DNA from: Litorimonas sp965205225
GTDB lineage: Bacteria; Pseudomonadota; Alphaproteobacteria; Caulobacterales; Maricaulaceae
DNA length: 64,000 bases
NCBI GenBank assembly: GCA_965205225.1
Contig: CBDBFZ010000002.1
Span: 124,001-188,000 of the forward strand
Direction of reading: 5' to 3'
A model generated the notes under the pieces. It was not told the DNA's origin. It saw only the letters and a list, made by a program, of their open reading frames with translations, and made no database searches. Within the stretch, counting starts at the first letter, position 1; every line of letters starts with the position of its first letter. A program made the translations under genes and the position numbers. Of the stretch, positions 17,472 to 24,046 are shown in pieces.

Positions 17472-17560
17472 TAGGCTAAGGCCCTATTAATTTCAGGGAT
17501 TCCCATTTTGTGGGATTTGTGATTCATCTGTTGCAAAGGAGCAACTTACTCTGACAGACT

Positions 17561-17880
17561 TGGCCCTGCCCCCTTAAAGTGGTTTATTTTGGGAGTTAGA
17601 GTTTTTGGCTATTTTGCGCTTGAAGGCGCACATTATGGCGAGAAAACATTACGCCCCAGAACAGCTAATAGCGAAGCTGCGTGAGGCCGAAGTCCGTCTG
17701 ACCGCAGGCGAGAAGACAAAGTCTGTCTGTCGATCGCTTGGTATTGCAAGCAGTCCTACTACCGATGGCGATGCGAGTATGGCGGCCTGAAGGTCGACCA
17801 GACGCGTCGGTTGAAGATGCTGGAGAAGGAGAACCTACAGGCTCTGCAAAGCGGTATCTGACCTCACACTCGCAGCTATC
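17561..17880 (+). mobile_element. IS3-family remnant (left end plus partial OrfA)
   Basis: The left terminus TGGCCCTGCCCCC and following bases parallel the left end of the IS3 element at 21598. The OrfA frame begins ATGGCGAGAAAACATTACGC at 17637 and matches MARRCYTPEQIIAMLREAEVR of that element, but a deletion after CRSLGIAS and further decay destroy the frame. OrfB is absent. It is a dead fragment between IS copy B and the transaldolase gene. Confidence 0.75.
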
Positions 17881-17913
17881 ATAATCTGGTGGACATAATA
17901 AGCCCTGACTCTA

Positions 17914-17934
17914 GGCTGATCCGTAGAATCAGCC
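17914..17934 (+). promoter_or_regulatory. Small hairpin upstream of transaldolase gene
   Basis: GGCTGAT and ATCAGCC form a 7-bp stem around a 7-base loop, 37 bases upstream of the ATG at 17971. It may be a 5' untranslated-region hairpin or the tail of older IS debris. Confidence 0.3.
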
Positions 17935-17970
17935 GCATTCCTTCAACCGTAATTCTCTACGGGGCGTTAT

Positions 17971-18621
17971 ATGAAATTCTTTGTCGATTCCGCCGATATA
18001 GAAGCCATCTCCGAACTTGCCGATATCGGTCTTGTGGACGGCGTGACGACTAACCCGTCAATCATTGCCAAGTCGGGCCGCGACTTCAAGGATGTCATCA
18101 AACAGATTAGCGGCCTGACCGATGGCCATGTCTCCGCCGAAGTTGTGGCGACAGAGGTGGAACAGATGATCAGTGAGAGCAAAACGCTTCGCAAAATCGC
18201 CGATAATGTCTGTGTCAAACTGCCGTTGACACTGGACGGGTTGAAGGCCTGCAAGCACCTCTCCAGTGAAGGCGTCCCAACCAATGTCACGCTATGCTTC
18301 TCCCCCAATCAGGCCCTGCTCGCGGCTAAGGTCGGCGCGACTTACATCTCACCCTTCATTGGCCGGCTGGATGACATCACGCTGGACGGGATGGAACTGA
18401 TTCAGGATATTCGCGAAATTTACGACAATTATGGCTATGAGACCGAAGTCCTCGCCGCCTCGATCCGTTCGGCCAATCACGTCAAGGAATGCGCGCTGGT
18501 CGGTGCGGACGTCATCACGGCTCCGCCCAACGTCATCAAGGGATTGGCCAACCACCCCTTGACCGACAAAGGCCTTGCAGCATTTCTCAAAGATTGGGAA
18601 AAGACGGGACAGTCAATATAA
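17971..18621 (+). CDS. tal: Transaldolase, small TalC/fructose-6-phosphate aldolase type
   Basis: 216 residues, a single TIM barrel. It carries FFVDSADIEAI at the N-terminus, GVTTNPSI, the Schiff-base lysine segment VCVKLPLTLDGL (Lys near 84), and AASIRSANHV. The small form transfers dihydroxyacetone units in the non-oxidative pentose phosphate pathway, or cleaves fructose 6-phosphate; sequence alone does not separate these. It is a complete gene squeezed between IS remnants: copy C starts 39 bp after its stop. Ribosome-binding site is GGGG. Confidence 0.93.
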   Translation: MKFFVDSADIEAISELADIGLVDGVTTNPSIIAKSGRDFKDVIKQISGLTDGHVSAEVVATEVEQMISESKTLRKIADNVCVKLPLTLDGLKACKHLSSEGVPTNVTLCFSPNQALLAAKVGATYISPFIGRLDDITLDGMELIQDIREIYDNYGYETEVLAASIRSANHVKECALVGADVITAPPNVIKGLANHPLTDKGLAAFLKDWEKTGQSI

Positions 18622-18724
18622 CTGTCTGACGTCAGCGCCTGTGGCACAGATTTGGGCCTAGGCTGTAGTGAAGAATTAACTTTTATTTTCTATAATGTTC
18701 CTTCATTTTGTCAGGAGCGCACAT

Positions 18725-19120
18725 ATGTCTGGTTATCAGGAACTTACGGATGAACAATGGGACCGTTTAAAGCCTTATTTGCCTTATGGGAGCACGGGGA
18801 AACCGGGTCGCAACGCCAATAACAGGCTTTTCATTGATGCTTTGTTGTGGATGGCCCGTTCGGGCGGGCGTTGGCGCGATTTACCCGAACGGTTCGGGCG
18901 TTTTGACAGTGTCAAACGGCGTTATTATCTCTGGGTTGAGGCCGGGGTTTTAGAAGATGTCTTTAAGGCCTTGCGCACCCACGCTGATCAAGAGTGGCTA
19001 ATGATGGATGCCACAATTGTGCGGGCGCATGCCCAAGCGGCCGGGGCGCGGCGTAAAAAAGGGGGCCTGATGCTCATGCATTGGGGCGTTCCAAGGGGAG
19101 ACGTTCCAAGGGCGGCCTGA
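18725..19120 (+). CDS. IS5/IS427-type transposase OrfA (copy C)
   Basis: 131 residues from the ATG at 18725, with AGGAG eight bases upstream. It contains LTDEQWDRLKPYLPYG, WMARSGGRWRDLPERFG and the first catalytic aspartate in MMDATIVRAHAQAAG. It overlaps OrfB by 40 bases. The heptamer AAAAAAG at 19055-19061 lies directly after the point where the OrfB frame opens (TAA read out of frame), so a -1 slip there would make the full transposase of about 260 residues. Confidence 0.88.
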   Translation: MSGYQELTDEQWDRLKPYLPYGSTGKPGRNANNRLFIDALLWMARSGGRWRDLPERFGRFDSVKRRYYLWVEAGVLEDVFKALRTHADQEWLMMDATIVRAHAQAAGARRKKGGLMLMHWGVPRGDVPRAA

Positions 19121-19503
19121 CGACAAAAATACATGGGCTGACAGATGCATTGGGTTTACCTCTGCGCCTGATAGCAACGGGCGGGCATTGTAGCGAAATG
19201 ACGCAAGCCGCCGCCTTATTGGCAGGGTTTAAGGCGGATCATGTCTTGGCGGATAAGGGCTATGATGGCCGGTGCGTTATAGACGCGGTGAATGAGAGCG
19301 GGGCTATGCCCGTTATTCCGTCCCGGAAAAATGCGCGCAAGCCAAGGCAAACTGATATGGCTTTGTATAAGGAACGTAATATTGTCGAGCGTTTCTTTGG
19401 CTATCTCAAACAGTTCCGGCGTGTGGCTACGCGATATGACAAGCATATCCAAAACTATATGGGCTTCGTCTATATCGCAGCTATCAAGATCTGGCTCAAA
19501 TGA
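19081..19503 (+). CDS. IS5/IS427-type transposase OrfB (copy C)
   Basis: Up to 140 residues, continuing the DDE domain: KADHVLADKGYDG (second aspartate), SRKNARKPR, then ERNIVERFFGYLKQFRRVATRYDK, which holds the glutamate of the catalytic triad and the Y1-type basic signature. It ends IKIWLK. It has no good start of its own (TTG) and is probably translated only as a frameshift fusion with OrfA. Confidence 0.85.
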   Translation: MGRSKGRRSKGGLTTKIHGLTDALGLPLRLIATGGHCSEMTQAAALLAGFKADHVLADKGYDGRCVIDAVNESGAMPVIPSRKNARKPRQTDMALYKERNIVERFFGYLKQFRRVATRYDKHIQNYMGFVYIAAIKIWLK

Positions 19504-19569
19504 TTAATTCTTCTCTACGACCTAGGCTAAGGGAGACTTTTGGCTCATCTTCATCTCATGGAGTGAAGA

Positions 19570-19803
19570 ATGAGAAAGAGTAAAACCAGTCACGGTGAGC
19601 GCGTCGTGAAAGACATCAAACGCAAGACGCGCAAGCAATACTCGGCCGAAGAGAAGATCAAGATTGTCCTCAATGGCCTTCGGAGCGAAGACAGCATTGC
19701 GGAGCTCTGCCGCCAGGAAGGCATATCACAGAGCTTATATTATAAATGGTCGAAGGACTTTCTGGAGGCCGGGAAGAAGCAGCTTGCAGGCGACACGGAT
19801 TAA
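19570..19803 (+). pseudogene. IS3-family OrfA, orphan
   Basis: 77 residues with a basic N-terminus (KDIKRKTRKQYS) and the helix-turn-helix of Tnp_1-type OrfA proteins: AEEKIKIVLNGLRSEDSIAELCRQEGIS followed by SLYYKWSKDFLEAGK. GGAG lies 7 bases before the ATG. No OrfB follows and the usual C-terminal leucine-zipper part is missing, so this is the 5' part of an element whose rest was lost. It is a different IS3 lineage from the 21.6-kb element. Confidence 0.7.
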
Positions 19804-20840
19804 ACGATAGAATCATATGTTGCTTGCAAAGCGTGATCTTGAAACATCCGCAAACTTCAGCACTTTATCGTTCTGAATACCCTGTATGTCATTTTCTACT
19901 CCCAAGTTTTCACTGAAAGTTCTTTAGCAACATCCTCAGCCGTGGGCGGTTCTTTTACAAAACAATCCGGAATAATTCCTCCATCTCCGTCTAGCGTGAA
20001 ATAACGGTGTTTTCGTAATCCGTACTTTGATTTTTTGCGAAAACTGCTCTCAACGAATTTATCCACAATGTAATAGCGAACTTCTACTTCGGCCAAATTG
20101 TAATAGTTTGACTCATGGACAATTCCCAAAATTCGATTGAGCTCTTGCTCTGTCGGCTGATGTGGGTTGCCTTGCCTCCACGATAACTTATGATTCTTTA
20201 CAATCGAAACTTTGTCATCGTCTATTCGAGCATTGACGACTGCCAAAACCTGTCCAATCAGGGACACGCACTTGTCTTTGTAAATTCCCAAATATTTGCA
20301 AAACTCCTTATTGATCCACGGTTGGTCATGATAAATATTGTGCCGTCGGTTTTGCTCATATGAGGTTCCGCATGGGTTTATCAGAAGCTTGTTTTCGGTT
20401 TCTGGAAAAAGGTTGCGCTCTTGAATGAACGCCCTATATTCTTCAAGTAGTGTGTTCAATTCCAATAATTGGAACTCACGCGACGAGTCTTCGAGAATGT
20501 CTGCTAGCTCAGCAAATGTGGTTGAAACAAACTCCACTCCGTTTTCTGAACCAAGGCTTTTCAGCTCATCCAGTTCAGCTTGGACAATCGGCGTTCTAGT
20601 AAGCCAAGCAAAAAGCTCGATCCCTTGACCGTTTCGTCTTGCTTGATCGTCTTGAAGTGGGATGAGATTTGTTCGACCTGCAAATGGTCTACCCGTTTAG
20701 TTTCCACATAAATTGCAAATGGAGATTGTTGAATGCGCGCATCCGGAATCCCTGGACCCCCGGTATCCTCACTTGGTTTACAAAAATTGGCCCAATAGGA
20801 AAAAACTCCTTGCCAGTAATAGATGTCAGCAATTCATAAA

Positions 20841-21571
20841 GGGTCATGCCTAGTTGATTGGCTCCGCATAGGATCTAAGTCACTGTATGCAATGAAAATC
20901 ATCACTCAAAAGGTTCGCATCTGTCCGAGCGCAAAATTCGGGGGGTCGTTCGCTGCTTCGCCGCTGATCTGACAGCCCTGCAAACAGCCCAACTGACAGG
21001 GCTTAACCGTAACACCATCAACCGGATCTACCGCGCTCTTCGCGAACGCATCCATTGGGCCTGCGAGGCGGACAGACCCTTCTTCGGCGTGGTCGAGGTT
21101 GATGAAAGCTATTTCGGCGCAACCCGCGTCAAGGGCAAACGCGGGCGCGGGGCCTATGGCAAGACCACCCTGTTTGGCATCTACGAACGGGCCGGGCGGG
21201 TCTATACCGAGATCGTGCCAGACTGCTCCAGAGCCACCCTACAGGGGATTATCCGGGGTAGGGTTAACCCGTCTTCCATCATCAACTCCGATGGCTGGCG
21301 CGGCTATAACGGACTGGTCGATATAGGCTATGGTCATTATCGGGTAGATCATTCCAGGGACGAGTTCGTCAATGGCCCAACCCACATCAACGGCATCGAA
21401 GGCTTCTGGGGGCTGGCCAAGGTGCGTCTAGCGAAGTTTAAGGGCGTTCCAAAACACACCTTTCATCTACACCTGAAGGAAACGGAATGGAGATATAATC
21501 ACAGGCTTGAAGACAAGTACAAAACCCTGTTACGATACTTCAGAGAAAATCCAATCAACTAGGCATGACCC
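20841..21571 (+). mobile_element. IS1595-family element with 8-bp target duplication
   Basis: 731 bp, with terminal inverted repeats GGGTCATGCCTAGTTGATTG at the left and its complement ending CTAGGCATGACCC at the right. It is flanked by the direct repeat TTCATAAA (20833-20840 and 21572-21579), the 8-bp duplication expected of IS1595. Removing it and one repeat restores the reading frame of the nuclease-like gene. The transposase is on the plus strand, opposite to the host gene. Confidence 0.92.
20879..21562 (+). CDS. IS1595/ISXO2-type transposase, without a clear start codon
   Basis: An open frame of 227 codons after a TAA. It begins with SKGSHLSERKIRGVVRCFAA, an HTH segment LTGLNRNTINRIYRALRERI, then the DDE domain with FFGVVEVDESYFG, SIINSDGWRGYNG and HINGIEGFWGLAK. 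The protein ends RYFRENPIN. The full length suits the family, but no ATG, GTG or TTG occurs in frame before GTG at 21089. Either a rare start is used or the start has been lost; a product from 21089 would lack the HTH region. Confidence 0.75.
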   Translation, partial: VTVCNENHHSKGSHLSERKIRGVVRCFAADLTALQTAQLTGLNRNTINRIYRALRERIHWACEADRPFFGVVEVDESYFGATRVKGKRGRGAYGKTTLFGIYERAGRVYTEIVPDCSRATLQGIIRGRVNPSSIINSDGWRGYNGLVDIGYGHYRVDHSRDEFVNGPTHINGIEGFWGLAKVRLAKFKGVPKHTFHLHLKETEWRYNHRLEDKYKTLLRYFRENPIN

Positions 21572-21669
21572 TTCATAAAATATCGTCGGAGCCATTCTGG
21601 TCTTCCCCCATAAAAGTGGTCCATTTTAAAAGTTAGAGATTTGGCTATTTGAGCTTGAAGGAGCACATT

Positions 21670-21948
21670 ATGGCTAGAAGGTGCTACACCCCAGAACAGA
21701 TTATCGCGATGCTGCGAGAGGCCGAAGTTCGATTAGCTCAAGGCGAGAAGACAGGTATGATCTGTCGATCCCTTGGCGTATCAGAACAAAGTTACTATCG
21801 CTGGCGCCGTGAGTATGGAGGCTTGAAAGTCTCGCAGGCTCGTCGGTTAAAAGATTTGGAGAAAGAGAACCAACGGCTGCGCAAAGCGGTCTCCAATCTC
21901 ACTCTGGATGCTTTGATCTTGAAAGAGGCTATTGAGGGAAAGTACTAA
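21670..21948 (+). CDS. IS3-family transposase OrfA
   Basis: 92 residues from the ATG at 21670, with AAGGAG upstream. HTH_Tnp_1 motif: YTPEQIIAMLREAEVRLAQG, MICRSLGVSEQSYYRWRREY; then a leucine-zipper stretch RLKDLEKENQRLRKAVSNLT and ILKEAIEGKY. It appears complete and would normally be fused to OrfB by a -1 frameshift near its end. Confidence 0.85.
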   Translation: MARRCYTPEQIIAMLREAEVRLAQGEKTGMICRSLGVSEQSYYRWRREYGGLKVSQARRLKDLEKENQRLRKAVSNLTLDALILKEAIEGKY

Positions 21949-21949
21949 G

Positions 21950-22824
21950 CCCTGCACGCCGCCGATTGGCTGTCGATCATGTGCGGGCGGCGCTTGGATG
22001 TTCCGAGCGACGCGCGTGTAAGACGATAGGTCAGCACCGTTCTACGCAAAGAAAACCGATGGTCATCCGAGATGATGAAGCGGTTTTGACAGCTGACATT
22101 ATCCGCCTGGCTTCAGAATATGGCCGATATGGCTATCGTCGGATTACAGCTTTGCTCAGGCGAGAAGGTTGGACGGTCAACTTCAAAAGAGTTGAACGTA
22201 TATGGCGGCGTGAAGGGCTTAAAGTCCCACAAAACATCCTAAACGCGGGCGGTTATGGTTTAATGACGGCCTCTGCGTCAGACATCGACCTCAACATAAG
22301 GGTCATGTCTGGTCCTATGACTTTGTCGCCGACCGCACCCATGATGGTCGAGCCTTTCGTATGCTCACTGTCATTGATGAGTACACACGGGAATGTCTCG
22401 CTATCCATGTGCAACGGAGCCTCAAACATGATGATGTGCTGGCTGTTCTCACTGACTTATTCACTAGGTATGGACCGCCGGAGTACATCCGCTCAGATAA
22501 TGGATCTGAGTTCACAGCCATAGCGGTGCTTGATGGCGTGAGAAATGGAAGGTTCAAACGCTTTACATCACGCCTGGGTCACCTTGGGAGAATGGATACA
22601 ATGAAAGCTTCAACGGGAAGCTTCGCGACGAGCTTTTAAATGGAGAAATCTTCTACACGCTCAAGGAGGCAAAAATCCTGATTAAACGTTGGCGGCACCA
22701 TTACAACACCATCAGGCCTCACAGTTCGCTAGGCTATAAACCACCCGCCCCAGAAACGGTCTTGCCACGCCCTGTTGGCCTGACCTACACTGCGTTCCGG
22801 TCAGGCCAACAGGGCGGACCATAA
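21950..22824 (+). pseudogene. IS3-family transposase OrfB, broken by two or more frameshifts
   Basis: The catalytic region is spread over three frames. Frame one (from 21966) carries SEYGRYGYRRITALLRREGW and ends near KVPQ. Frame two (from about 22361) carries MLTVIDEYTRECLAIHVQRS and YIRSDNGSEFTAIAV. Frame three carries SPWENGYNESFNGKLRDELL and RPHSSLGYKPPAPE. All three DDE blocks exist, but no single product can be made. Confidence 0.82.
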
Positions 22825-22875
22825 CCGCCAAACTCTAACTTAAAAGGTGGACCACCTAAGAGGGGCAGATCACTA

Positions 22876-23734
22876 GGTCGTAGTGAAGAATTAATTATTT
22901 GAGCCAGATTTTGATAGCTGCGATATAGACGAAGCCCATATAGTTTTGGATATGCTTGTCATATCGCGTAGCCACACGCCGGAACTGTTTGAGATAGCCA
23001 AAGAAACGCTCGACAATATTACGTTCCTTATACAAAGCCATATCAGTTTGCCTTGGCTTGCGCGCATTTTTCCGGGACGGAATAACGGGCATAGCCCCGC
23101 TCTCATTCACCGCGTCTATAACGCACCGGCCATCATAGCCCTTATCCGCCAAGACATGATCCGCCTTAAACCCTGCCAATAAGGCGGCGGCTTGCGTCAT
23201 TTCGCTACAATGCCCGCCCGTTGCTATCAGGCGCAGAGCTAAACCCAATGCATCTGTCAGCCCATGTATTTTTGTCGTCAGGCCGCCCTTGGAACGTCCC
23301 CCCTGGAACGCCCCAATGCGTGGGCATCAGGCCCCCTTTTTTATGCCGCGCCCCGGCCGCTTGGGCATGCGCCCGCACAATTGTGGCATCCATCATCAGC
23401 CACTCTTGATCAGCGTGAGTGCGCAAGGCCTTAAAGACATCTTCTAAAATCCCGGCCTCAACCCAGAGATAATAACGCCGTTTGACACTGTCAAAACGCC
23501 CGAACCGTTCGGGTAAATCGCGCCAACGCCCGCCCGAACGGGCCATCCACAACAAAGCATCAATGAAAAGTGTTATTGGCGTTGCGACCCGGTTTCCCTG
23601 TGCTCCCATAAGGCAAATAAGGCTTTAAACGGCTCCATTGTTCATCCGTAAGTTCCTGATAACCAGACATATGTGCGCTCCTGACAAAATGAAGGAACAT
23701 TATAGAAAATAAAAGTTAACTCTTCACTACAGCC
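22876..23734 (-). mobile_element. IS5-family (IS427-group) element, copy D, defective, inverted
   Basis: 859 bp in reverse orientation, ends GGTCGTAGTGAAGAATTAA and the complement of GGCTGTAGTGAAGAGTTAA, with TA on both flanks. Compared with copy C it lacks two bases (GG after AATAACA) and one base in the G-run before ACGTTCC. OrfA (ATG at 23670) is therefore frameshifted after about 36 residues. The remaining frame 23609-23205 runs into the wrong frame at its end. OrfB (23248-22895) is open. Confidence 0.9.
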
Positions 23735-23754
23735 TAACAGAATATGGAGAAAAT

Positions 23755-23883
23755 TTACGGGTGCAGGTCACTCACACCGACTGATCGACAAGCATCCGCC
23801 ACACTCGCGCCAGTGGTCGTCTCAACTTCAATCTGGCGAAGTAACCGAATAACGTCCGCATCCGAAAATCTCTTCCTTGCCAT
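23755..23883 (-). pseudogene. IS3-family OrfA N-terminal remnant
   Basis: 42 codons beginning MARKRFSDADVIRLLRQIEV and continuing TTGASVADACRSVGVSD, the N-terminal HTH of a further IS3-type OrfA. After GVSD, where family members read TYYNWRR, the frame ends in TAA, just beside the end of IS copy D. It lies 163 bp upstream of, and divergent from, the TonB receptor gene. Confidence 0.65.
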
Positions 23884-24046
23884 AATCACAGCCCTTTCCA
23901 TCAAAATGACTCAGTAAAGGATAGTTCAGTTTTAAGGAGCAAGGACAAGAATCTATGGGAACTTGAGAATAGGTTAAGAGTAAATCAACTAAATCCGGTT
24001 GAGAATATAGCTTCCCAGATAAGAGAAACTAAGGGAGCAACAAATC

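Larger units (their letters stand above)
18661..19522 (+). mobile_element. IS5-family (IS427-group) element, copy C, apparently intact
   Basis: 862 bp with 19-bp imperfect inverted repeats GGCTGTAGTGAAGAATTAA and GGTCGTAGAGAAGAATTAA, flanked by TA on each side, matching the TA duplication of the IS427 group. Both reading frames are open, unlike copies A, B and D. It encodes OrfA and OrfB in overlapping frames. Confidence 0.93.
19896..21595 (-). pseudogene. PD-(D/E)XK nuclease-like gene, frameshifted and split by an IS1595 element
   Basis: An AT-rich foreign gene. Across the IS1595 insertion the minus strand reads MAPTIFYELLTSITGKEFF, then after a shift near the T6 run SYWANFCKPSEDTGGPGIPD, ARIQQSPFAIYVETKRVDHL and QVEQISSHFKTIKQDETVKG. 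After a second shift it continues in a 213-codon frame (20537-19896) to SVKTWE. IPDARI with YVETK is the PD-(D/E)XK nuclease core. Restriction or anti-phage activity is possible but the specificity is unknown. The ATG at 21595 lies two bases inside the end of an IS3 element, so the 5' end may also be lost. Two frameshifts and the insertion make it non-functional. Confidence 0.65.
21598..22872 (+). mobile_element. IS3-family (IS407-type ends) element, degenerate
   Basis: 1275 bp. The ends TGGTCTTCCCCCATAAAAGT and TGATCTGCCCCTCTTAGGTG (right end, complement) match the TGA.CTG.CCC pattern of the IS407 group and continue as imperfect repeats to GTTAGAG. OrfA is intact and OrfB is frameshifted. 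No 4-bp target duplication is recognisable (ATTC at the left, CTAA at the right once IS copy D is removed). IS copy D inserted 3 bp beyond the right end. Confidence 0.85.
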
